In this document: one piece after another, positions 1 to 5,307 of the stretch
Layout: every line of letters starts with the position of its first letter
How positions within the stretch are numbered: the stretch's first letter is position 1
DNA from: Phenylobacterium sp.
Lineage (GTDB): Bacteria; Pseudomonadota; Alphaproteobacteria; Caulobacterales; Caulobacteraceae
Direction: 5' to 3'
NCBI GenBank assembly: GCA_028698405.1
Contig: JAQVDF010000169.1
Coordinates: 1 to 5,354 of the forward strand
Length of the DNA: 5,354 bases
Program-made: the position numbers and the translations under genes
The notes under the pieces: model-generated
The model's database searches: none
Told to the model about the DNA's origin: nothing
Seen by the model: only the letters and a program-made list of their open reading frames with translations

Positions 1-1
1 C

Positions 2-1639
2 AGGAACGGCCTCTTCGAGGTGATGGACGGCATCTACCAGGTGCGCGGCTTCGACCTCGCCAACGTCACCTTCGTCCGCGGCAAGACTGGCTGGATCGTC
101 ATCGACCCGCTGGGCTCGGCCGAGACGGCCAGGGCCGCCTACGAGCTGGTGACCGAGAAGCTCGGCGCGCGGCCGATCAAGGCTGTGATCTACACCCACA
201 GCCACAGCGACCATTTCGGCGGGGCCGGCGGCCTGGTCTCGGCGGAGGACGCCGCGGCCGGCAAGGTCAAGGTGATCGCCCCGGAAGGCTTCATGGAGGC
301 TGTGGCCAGCGAGAACATCCTGGCCGGCCCCGCCATGCAGCGGCGCGCCGTCTACCAGTTCGGCGTCTTCCTGCCGCGCGGGCCCGAGGGACAGGTCGGG
401 GCCGGGATCGGCCCGGGGCTGTCGCGCGGCACGCCGGCGCTGGTCGCGCCGAACACGCTGATCACCCCGCGGGCGACGAAGCTCACGGTCGACGGGGTGG
501 AGATGGAGTTCCAGCTGACGCCGGAGACCGAGGCGCCGGCGGAGATGAACATCTACCTGCCCAGACTCCGGGCTCTGTGCATGGCCGAGAACGCCAACGC
601 CACCATGCACAACATCCTGACGCCCCGCGGGGCGCTGGTGCGCGACACCAAGGCCTGGGCCGACCAGCTCACCGCCTCGCTGCGGCTCTACGGCGACAAA
701 TCGGACGTGATGTTCACCAGCCACGCCTGGCCGCGCTTCGGCAAGGACCAGGTGACGACCTTCCTCGCCCGGCACCGCGACGCCTACAAGTTCCTGCACG
801 ACCAGACGGTGCGGCTGATGAACCAGGGGCTGACGGCCGACGAGATCGCCGACCGGCTGGCCCTGCCGCCGGCTCTGGCGGCCGAGTGGTACAACAAGGG
901 CTTCTACGGCACGGTCAGCTTCAACAGCCGGGCCGTCTATCAGCGCTACATGGGCTGGTACCAGGGCAACCCGGTGCAGCTCGCACCGCTGCCGCCGGAG
1001 AAGGCCGCCGCCCGGTACGTCGAGGCGATGGGCGGGGCCGAAGCCGTGATCGCCAGGGCCAAAGCCGCCGTCGAGGCCGGCGAGTATGCCTGGGCCGCCG
1101 AACTGCTGGACAAGGTGGTGTTCGCCGGTAACCCGCCGGCCGAGGCCAAGGCGCTGTTGGTCGAGAGCTACCGCCAGCTCGGCTGGCAGTCTGAAAGCTC
1201 CCTGTGGCGCAACATGTACCTGACCGCCGCGGACGAGCTGGCCACCGCGCCCAAGGGCGGGCCGGGGCAGCCGGGCCTCTTGGCCGGTGCGCCGCTGCCG
1301 CTGATGCTCGACGCCGTGGCCGTGCGGGTCGACCCGGCCAAGGCGGGCGACGGGCGGCTCTCGCTGCAGATCGTGCTGATCGACGAGCCCGGCCAGGCGC
1401 TGGTCAAGGTCGCCAACGGGGTGCTGGTGCACGAGCCGGTGCTGGCGGCCGATGAGGCCGAGGCGGTGCTGAAGATCCGCCGCGCGGACCTGGCCGGCCT
1501 GTTCACCGGCCAGCGCAAGCTGCCGGAGCTGATCGCCGCCGGCCGCGCGGAGCTGAGCGGGGACGTCACCGCGCTGGCCCGCCTCGCCGCCTGGGTCGAG
1601 CCCCCGACGGGCCGGCCGTTTCCGATCGTCACCCCTTAA
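2..1639 (+). CDS. Alkyl sulfatase, SdsA1/YjcS-type metallo-beta-lactamase fold, 5'-truncated by window edge
   Basis: The family hydrolyses primary alkyl sulfates such as dodecyl sulfate to the alcohol plus sulfate, using two zinc ions. The frame is open from base 2, and family resemblance begins at once (GLFEVMDGIYQVRGFDL), so the true start lies upstream. The GTG at 20 is internal. About 545 residues are visible; I estimate roughly 100 N-terminal residues, including any signal peptide, are missing. Counting from the GTG at 20, the metal motif THSHSDH gives H60, H62, D64 and H65; E171 (TEAPAE), E190 (MAEN) and H235 (TSHAWPRFG) follow. These spacings match the zinc ligands H169/H171/D173/H174/E280/E299/H344 of Pseudomonas aeruginosa SdsA1 as I remember them. 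The dimerisation region follows (about 255-400, with GFYGTVSFNSRAVYQRYMGW), then an SCP2-like C-terminal domain (about 415-535). All expected catalytic residues are present, so it should be active. The exact substrate is unknown. The stop lies inside the convergent LysR gene. Confidence 0.93.
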   Translation, partial: RNGLFEVMDGIYQVRGFDLANVTFVRGKTGWIVIDPLGSAETARAAYELVTEKLGARPIKAVIYTHSHSDHFGGAGGLVSAEDAAAGKVKVIAPEGFMEAVASENILAGPAMQRRAVYQFGVFLPRGPEGQVGAGIGPGLSRGTPALVAPNTLITPRATKLTVDGVEMEFQLTPETEAPAEMNIYLPRLRALCMAENANATMHNILTPRGALVRDTKAWADQLTASLRLYGDKSDVMFTSHAWPRFGKDQVTTFLARHRDAYKFLHDQTVRLMNQGLTADEIADRLALPPALAAEWYNKGFYGTVSFNSRAVYQRYMGWYQGNPVQLAPLPPEKAAARYVEAMGGAEAVIARAKAAVEAGEYAWAAELLDKVVFAGNPPAEAKALLVESYRQLGWQSESSLWRNMYLTAADELATAPKGGPGQPGLLAGAPLPLMLDAVAVRVDPAKAGDGRLSLQIVLIDEPGQALVKVANGVLVHEPVLAADEAEAVLKIRRADLAGLFTGQRKLPELIAAGRAELSGDVTALARLAAWVEPPTGRPFPIVTP

Positions 1640-2528
1640 CGGCAGCGCGCACCAGCGCCAGCAGGCGCTGCGCGGCGGCGCTGAGGTAGCCGTCGCGGCG
1701 GGTGACGGCGACCACCTCCTGGGCCGCGTCGAGGTCGCCGACGCCGATGGTGGACAGCGCGCCCGACGCCAGCTCCTCGACGATGCTGCTGACGGGCACG
1801 AGGGCCAGGCCGAAGCCGGCCTCGGCCATCCGCTTCTGGGCCGTCAGGCTGTCGATTGCCGTCCAGGACAGGTCCGCCATCCCCCGCGCCAGGAACAGGG
1901 AGAAGATGTGGGCGGCGGCGAACTCGCGCCTGCCCGGCACGTCGGGGAACGCCAGCCAGCGCTCGCGCCGCAGCTCGGCCAGCGGGGCCGCCTTCCGTCC
2001 GGCCAGCGGATGGTCGGGCGCGCAGACCACGGTCAGCGGCTCGCGCCCGACGATCTCGTAGGCGAGGTCGGGCGAGGCGTCGGCGTGGTAGCGCAGGCCG
2101 ATGTCCGCTTCTCCGATCCGCACCAGCTCGCTGACCTCGGCGCTGGTGGCGGTGCGCAGCCGAAAGTCGACGCCCGGATGTTCGCGGGCGAAGGCCCGCA
2201 GCACGGCTGTCAGCCCGGTGCTCGCCAGGGTGCCGACGATGGCCATGTTCACCGGTCCCGCCGCCTCGTCGGCCAGCGCACGGACCGCCGCCCGGGCGTC
2301 TTCCAGCGCCGCCAGCGCTCGTTCCGCGTAGGGCAGCAGCACGCGACCGGCCTGGCTGAGGCTGACGGCGCCCGCGCCGCGGTCGAACAGCGGGGCGCCG
2401 AGCTCGGCTTCCAGCAGGGCGATGCGGCGGCTGATGGCCGGCTGAGAGCGGTGCAGGCGCTCGGCCGCGCGGGAGAAGCCGCCGGCGCGGTGAACGGCCA
2501 GGAAGGTGGCGAGGGCCTCGGCGTCCAT
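1629..2528 (-). CDS. LysR-family transcriptional regulator
   Basis: This is a 299-residue DNA-binding regulator of normal family length. Residues 1-60 form the winged helix-turn-helix, with the typical pattern TFLAVHRAGGFSRAAERLH followed by SQPAISRRIALLE and LGAPLFDR. Residues from about 90 to 295 form the periplasmic-binding-protein-like effector domain (GPVNMAIVGTLASTGL onward). The ATG at 2528 puts the helix-turn-helix at the usual distance from the N terminus. There is no Shine-Dalgarno sequence before it, which fits the leaderless promoter described separately. It is divergent from the mutase/lyase-family gene at 2632, the classic arrangement for a LysR protein and its target, and convergent with the alkyl sulfatase gene, which it overlaps by 11 nt. 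Inference: it represses itself and controls the divergent gene. The effector cannot be read from the sequence, and control of the sulfatase is possible but not shown. Confidence 0.95.
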   Translation of the reverse strand: MDAEALATFLAVHRAGGFSRAAERLHRSQPAISRRIALLEAELGAPLFDRGAGAVSLSQAGRVLLPYAERALAALEDARAAVRALADEAAGPVNMAIVGTLASTGLTAVLRAFAREHPGVDFRLRTATSAEVSELVRIGEADIGLRYHADASPDLAYEIVGREPLTVVCAPDHPLAGRKAAPLAELRRERWLAFPDVPGRREFAAAHIFSLFLARGMADLSWTAIDSLTAQKRMAEAGFGLALVPVSSIVEELASGALSTIGVGDLDAAQEVVAVTRRDGYLSAAAQRLLALVRAAVKG

Positions 2529-2534
2529 GGCGCG

Positions 2535-2563
2535 ATGCTATGCATTCTGCTGATCAATGTCAG
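2535..2563 (-). promoter_or_regulatory. Sigma70-like promoter of the LysR gene, leaderless or nearly so
   Basis: Read on the - strand, CTGACA (2563-2558) is 5/6 to the -35 consensus TTGACA. It is followed by a 17-nt spacer and TAGCAT (2540-2535), which is 4/6 to TATAAT. Only six bases (CGCGCC) separate TAGCAT from the LysR ATG at 2528, so transcription would begin at or within a base or two of the start codon. The absence of a Shine-Dalgarno sequence agrees with that. Leaderless mRNAs are well known in Caulobacter and other alphaproteobacteria. The site was found by eye. Confidence 0.5.
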
Positions 2564-2568
2564 CAGAA
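2545..2568. promoter_or_regulatory. 24-bp palindrome, probable LysR-type operator
   Basis: Perfect 9-bp inverted arms, TTCTGCTGA (2545-2553) and TCAGCAGAA (2560-2568), flank a 6-bp spacer TCAATG. The inner TGA/TCA pair gives a T-N10-A dyad, close to but not exactly the T-N11-A LysR box. It lies between the divergent LysR and mutase/lyase-family genes, covers the -35 and most of the spacer of the LysR promoter, and ends 63 bp before the start codon of the other gene. This position suits autorepression together with control of the divergent gene. The perfect arms in this GC-rich setting are unlikely to be chance. Confidence 0.7.
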
Positions 2569-2619
2569 CAAGAAATTGGACGCATGCATGGCAAGCGGCC
2601 AGCCTCTCTTCGAACAACG

Positions 2620-2625
2620 AGGAGG
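2620..2625 (+). promoter_or_regulatory. Shine-Dalgarno AGGAGG that fixes the start of the mutase/lyase-family gene
   Basis: A full AGGAGG lies six bases before the ATG at 2632. The other in-frame starts fit less well: ATG 2638 is 12 bases away, and ATG 2557 lies inside the operator palindrome with no ribosome binding site. Confidence 0.85.
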
Positions 2626-2631
2626 ACGGAC

Positions 2632-3495
2632 ATGGAGATGCGCGAACAGGCCGCCCGCACGGCGGTGTTCAAGGCGCTTCACGAGCGCGGCTTCATTCTG
2701 CCCAACGCCTGGGACGTCGGCTCGGCCGTGGTGCTGGCGGAGGCGGGCTTCCCGGCCGTGGCCACGACCAGCGCTGGGATCGCCTTCTCGCTGGGGCGGC
2801 CGGACTATCAGGTCGCCGACCGGCGGCTGGCGCTCTCGCGGGAGGAGACGTTGGCGCGGGCCGGCGAGATCGCCGCAGCGCTGGCGGTTCCGGTCAGCGC
2901 CGACCTCGAGGCGGGCTATGGTGATGCGCCCGAGGCGGTGGCCGAGACGGTGCGGCTGGCGGCCTCCGCGGGGCTCGTCGGCGGCAACGTCGAGGACGCG
3001 CGGCCGGGCGGCGGGCTCTACGACGAGGCCCTGGCGACCGAGCGGATCGCCGCCGCCGCCGAGGCCGCCCGCGCCGCCGGCGGCTTCGTTCTGAACGCGC
3101 GGACCGATGCGCTGCAGGCGGGCGGGGAGGGCCCGCTCGCCGACGCCATCCGCCGGGCCAACCTCTACCGCGCGGCCGGGGCCGACTGCCTGTTCGTGCC
3201 CGGGACCACCGATCCGGCGACAGTCCGCACGCTGGCGGCGGAGATCGACGGGCCGCTGAACGTGGTCATGGGCCTGGGCGAGGCGGGCGGGAACGCTCGC
3301 GAACTCCTCGCGGCCGGGGCGCGCCGCATCACCCTCGGCGGCTCGCTGGCCCGCGCGGCCCTCGGCCTGGTGCGGCGGGCGGCGCGCGAGTTGATCGAGG
3401 CCGGGACCATTGGCTACGCGGCCGGCCAGTTCCCGCACGGCGAACTCAACCGCCTGTTCGCCGAGGCGCACGGGCGAGAGGAGGCCGCGGCGTGA
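2632..3495 (+). CDS. Isocitrate lyase/phosphoenolpyruvate mutase superfamily protein (PEP_mutase-like), exact reaction unknown
   Basis: A 287-residue TIM-barrel enzyme of the family that makes or breaks C-C or P-C bonds in 2-oxo and dicarboxylic acids. Landmarks in order: FILPNAWDVGSA (21-32), TTSAGIAFSLGRPDY (45-59), the Mg-binding segment SADLEAGYGD (89-98; D91 and E93 likely ligands), NVEDA (119-123; E121 likely ligand), LNARTDA (154-160), GADCLFVPG (183-191) and LNVVMG (209-214). The flexible-loop KKCG/KRCG motif, with the catalytic Cys of isocitrate and methylisocitrate lyases, is absent; a glycine-rich turn (RPGGGLY, 124-130) stands at about that place. It is therefore unlikely to be a true isocitrate or 2-methylisocitrate lyase and may be closer to the oxaloacetate decarboxylase or other Cys-less hydrolase/lyase branches. 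Database labels such as carboxyvinyl-carboxyphosphonate phosphorylmutase would be over-specific. It is divergent from the LysR gene, its likely regulator, and overlaps the next small ORF by four bases. Confidence 0.9.
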   Translation: MEMREQAARTAVFKALHERGFILPNAWDVGSAVVLAEAGFPAVATTSAGIAFSLGRPDYQVADRRLALSREETLARAGEIAAALAVPVSADLEAGYGDAPEAVAETVRLAASAGLVGGNVEDARPGGGLYDEALATERIAAAAEAARAAGGFVLNARTDALQAGGEGPLADAIRRANLYRAAGADCLFVPGTTDPATVRTLAAEIDGPLNVVMGLGEAGGNARELLAAGARRITLGGSLARAALGLVRRAARELIEAGTIGYAAGQFPHGELNRLFAEAHGREEAAA

Positions 3496-3623
3496 GCGCC
3501 ACGGACGTCCTCGACGGCCCCGCCGACCCTCTGGCCGCCGTCACCCCCGGGGTGAGGCCGGAGCGGCTGGCGGCGGCCGTCGGCTATCGCCGCTCGCCGT
3601 TCCGCACGCGCGTTTTCGGCTAA
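3492..3623 (+). CDS. Small 43-residue hypothetical protein, translationally coupled to the upstream gene
   Basis: I do not recognise this protein. It starts with GTG inside the stop region of the mutase/lyase-family gene (GTGA overlap, 3492-3495) and ends at TAA 3621-3623. An AGGAGG at 3479-3484 lies seven bases before the GTG, an ideal ribosome binding site inside the upstream gene. By my count 40 of 43 codons end in G or C, as expected for a real gene in this genome. The product begins VSATDVLDGPADPLAAVTPG and ends SPFRTRVFG; it has no membrane segment, signal peptide or cysteine and is basic at the C terminus. It may be a genuine small protein or the surviving head of a longer gene cut by deletion. 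I saw no convincing continuation in the other + frames before the transporter. Confidence 0.5.
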   Translation: MSATDVLDGPADPLAAVTPGVRPERLAAAVGYRRSPFRTRVFG

Positions 3624-3717
3624 CCCGCATACCGAACCTTCGATATCTGGTTGCGCCCGGCGCGGGCCTGACCTTACGGTTGGGACAAGGGCCGGGACAG
3701 GCCCGCCGTATGGGAGG
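3624..3717 (+). other. 94-bp intergenic leader before the transporter, with two short hairpins
   Basis: This gap is less GC-rich than its surroundings and should hold the transporter's own promoter, if it has one. It contains a GCCCG/CGGGC hairpin (3655-3667), a GGGCC/GGCCC hairpin (3689-3704) and a direct repeat GGGACA at 3682-3687 and 3694-3699. Neither hairpin is followed by a T run, so neither is a convincing intrinsic terminator. The best promoter guess, TTGCGC (3651-3656) with TACGGT (3675-3680), is weak. Confidence 0.35.
3713..3717 (+). promoter_or_regulatory. Shine-Dalgarno GGAGG that favours a GTG start for the transporter
   Basis: GGAGG directly abuts the ATG at 3718, which leaves no spacing for the ribosome. 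It lies six bases before the in-frame GTG at 3724, which is the better start. Confidence 0.65.
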
Positions 3718-3723
3718 ATGAGC

Positions 3724-5232
3724 GTGGCGGACGAGACGGCGCGCGGGCCGGCGGTCGAGAAGCTGAGCCTGAAGGTCAAGTTCATCTACGGCGCCGGCGC
3801 CGTCGAGTACGGGGCCCGCATCTTCGTGATGGGGCTGCTGCTGTTCTTCTACAACCAGATCGTCGGCCTGCCGGCGGCCATGGTCAGCCTGGCGCTGTCC
3901 ATCTCGCTGCTGATCGACGCCTTCTGGGACCCGATGATCGGCCACGTCTCGGACAATCTGCGCAGCCGACTGGGGCGTCGGCACCTGCTGATGTACCTCT
4001 CCGTCGCCCCCTTCTTCCTGTTCTTCGTGCTGCTGTTCCGCCCGCCGGAAGGCCTGACCGACTGGCAGACCTTCGCCTGGCTGCTGACCTTCCTGCTGCT
4101 GACCCGCTTCTCGGTCAGCCTGTTCGAGGTGCCGGCGGCGGCGCTGGGGCCGGAGCTCGCGCCGGACTACCATGACCGAACGGTGATGATGGGCGTGCGC
4201 TACGCCCTGCTGATCGGCGGCGGGGCGGTCGCCACCAGCCTCGGCTACTTCTGGTTCTTCCGCCCGACCGCCGCCTACCCGCACGGCCAGCTCAACCCCG
4301 AGGCCTGGGGGCCGCTGACCCTCACCGTCGGGGTGATGATGCTGGCGGCGATGCTGATCTGCACGCTGGGCACCCACCACCGGATTCCGCGCCTGCACCA
4401 GCCGCCGGTGCGCCGGGCCAGCCTGTCGCGCACCCTCGGCGACGTGGCCGCCACGCTGAAGAACTGGAACGTCGGCGTGGTGGTGGTGGCGGCGATGATC
4501 TCGGGCATGGCCGCCGGGGTCTATTCGGGCCTCGCCCTCTACCTCGCCACCTACTTCTGGGGGCTGCCGGCCGGCGAGGTCGGCCTGCTGGAGATGGTGC
4601 GGCTGGTGGCGGCGGTGCTGGCCGCCTTCCTCGCGCCGCCCCTGTCGCGCCGGTTCGGCAAGAAGTGGACCTGCATGGGCCTGTTCTTCGCCGCCGTGAC
4701 CGCCAACTCGCTGCCCTACGCCTTGGCCCTCGGCGGCCTGTTCCCGGGCAAGGGCGCGCCCGAGCTGCTGCCCCTGCTGGCGGTGTTCCGGTTCTTCGGC
4801 GACACCCTGGCGGCGGGTGGCTACGTGGTGGTCACCTCGATGATCGCCGACGTCACCGACGACGCGCTGGCCAAGACCGGGCGCCGCTCGGAGGGCCTGC
4901 TGATGAGCGCCGACAGCTTCCTGCAGCAGGTCACCACCGCCATGTCGGCCATGCTGCCGGGCCTGATCCTGGCCGCGGTCGAGTTCCCCGAGCGCCCGGC
5001 GCCGGGGATGGTCACCGACGCCATGGCCCGCGAGCTGGTGATGATCTACCTGCCGATCACCATCGCCATCTCCACTCTTTCGATCGCCACCTGGGCCTTC
5101 TTCCGCATCGACCAGACGACCCACGAGCGCAACCTGCGCACCGCCCGGGAGGCGATGGCCCGCGCCGAAGCGGCGACGGAGAGCGGCGAGCCGCCGGCGG
5201 TCGGCGCGCCGGTGACAAGCGGGCGGATCTAG
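3724..5232 (+). CDS. MFS transporter, GPH/MelB-type sugar:cation symporter family (MFS_2)
   Basis: This inner-membrane secondary transporter has 502 residues from the GTG at 3724, or 504 from the less likely ATG at 3718. Hydrophobicity suggests twelve membrane helices, roughly at 18-45, 50-72, 87-107, 114-135, 158-178, 197-216, 250-278, 286-305, 316-340, 348-372, 400-422 and 438-460. A long central loop (217-248) divides the two halves. The family signature is clear: LIDAFWDPMIGHVSD (63-77) followed by RSRLGRR (80-86). D65 and D69 match the two helix-II aspartates that bind the coupling cation in melibiose permease MelB, and E135 (FEVP) falls where MelB has D124; this mapping is from memory. 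Substrates of the family are glycosides, pentosides and hexuronides, but many alphaproteobacterial members are uncharacterised, so the substrate here is unknown. The C-terminal tail (461-502) is charged, cytoplasmic and probably flexible. The stop TAG lies at the probable boundary with an insertion sequence, so the last residues could have been altered. Confidence 0.9.
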   Translation: MADETARGPAVEKLSLKVKFIYGAGAVEYGARIFVMGLLLFFYNQIVGLPAAMVSLALSISLLIDAFWDPMIGHVSDNLRSRLGRRHLLMYLSVAPFFLFFVLLFRPPEGLTDWQTFAWLLTFLLLTRFSVSLFEVPAAALGPELAPDYHDRTVMMGVRYALLIGGGAVATSLGYFWFFRPTAAYPHGQLNPEAWGPLTLTVGVMMLAAMLICTLGTHHRIPRLHQPPVRRASLSRTLGDVAATLKNWNVGVVVVAAMISGMAAGVYSGLALYLATYFWGLPAGEVGLLEMVRLVAAVLAAFLAPPLSRRFGKKWTCMGLFFAAVTANSLPYALALGGLFPGKGAPELLPLLAVFRFFGDTLAAGGYVVVTSMIADVTDDALAKTGRRSEGLLMSADSFLQQVTTAMSAMLPGLILAAVEFPERPAPGMVTDAMARELVMIYLPITIAISTLSIATWAFFRIDQTTHERNLRTAREAMARAEAATESGEPPAVGAPVTSGRI

Positions 5233-5250
5233 GTCCAATCGACATTCAGG

Positions 5251-5279
5251 GATTCACGGGGCGCGCGACGCGTGATTCA
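5251..5279. repeat. Direct repeat GATTCA containing two GANTC sites in the IS leader
   Basis: GATTCA occurs at 5251-5256 and 5274-5279, on the edges of an imperfect palindrome. Each copy contains GATTC, an instance of GANTC, the recognition site of the cell-cycle methylase CcrM in many alphaproteobacteria. They could be transposase-binding or inverted-repeat elements, methylation control sites, or both. Confidence 0.45.
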
Positions 5280-5282
5280 TAG

Positions 5283-5303
5283 GTCTCCGCTTTGAGCGGA
5301 GGC
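5283..5303 (+). promoter_or_regulatory. Hairpin that sequesters the transposase ribosome binding site
   Basis: CTCCGC (5285-5290) pairs perfectly with GCGGAG (5296-5301) around the loop TTTGA. A T-G wobble and a G-C pair extend the stem to eight pairs. The 3' arm contains GGAGG (5298-5302), the Shine-Dalgarno sequence five bases before the transposase ATG at 5308. In an mRNA that includes the 5' arm, the ribosome binding site would be masked. Comparable structures limit transposase translation from read-through transcripts in other insertion sequences. Confidence 0.6.
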
Positions 5304-5307
5304 TGGG

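Noticed and set aside
20..25. GTG/ATG at 20-25 as the true start of the alkyl sulfatase
   Set aside because: Family similarity continues upstream to the window edge, and roughly 100 N-terminal residues would be missing. The gene is simply cut by the window.
577..1131. A 184-codon + strand frame inside the sulfatase gene
   Set aside because: It is rich in Arg and Gly and lies out of frame within a strongly conserved enzyme; it is a GC-rich shadow.
2540..2589. Two ATGCAT sequences (2540-2545 and 2584-2589) flanking the operator as a repeat pair
   Set aside because: They are six-base self-complementary words 44 bp apart with no extended similarity; chance is sufficient.
2576..2600. TTGGAC (2576-2581) as the -35 of a promoter for the mutase/lyase-family gene
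   Set aside because: I could not find a reasonable -10 at 16-18 bp, nor a match to the Caulobacter-type GCTANAWC element. A LysR-activated promoter may be too weak to see by eye, so I leave it uncalled.
2557..2631. N-terminal extension of the mutase/lyase-family gene to the ATG at 2557
   Set aside because: That ATG lies inside the operator palindrome and lacks a Shine-Dalgarno sequence. The ATG at 2632 has a perfect one, and family similarity begins after it.
1908..2924. A 338-codon + strand frame antisense to the LysR gene that runs through the intergenic region
   Set aside because: It is low in complexity, crosses the operator and the start of the mutase/lyase-family gene, and matches no family. 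The LysR frame on the other strand is unmistakable.
3655..3704. Two short GC hairpins as rho-independent terminators after the small ORF
   Set aside because: The stems are only five pairs long and neither is followed by a T run.
3541..5238. A 565-codon open frame on the - strand, antisense to the transporter
   Set aside because: It is rich in His, Gln, Arg and Gly with no domain pattern, as expected for the complement of a high-GC coding frame. The + strand frame shows a clear MFS_2 signature.
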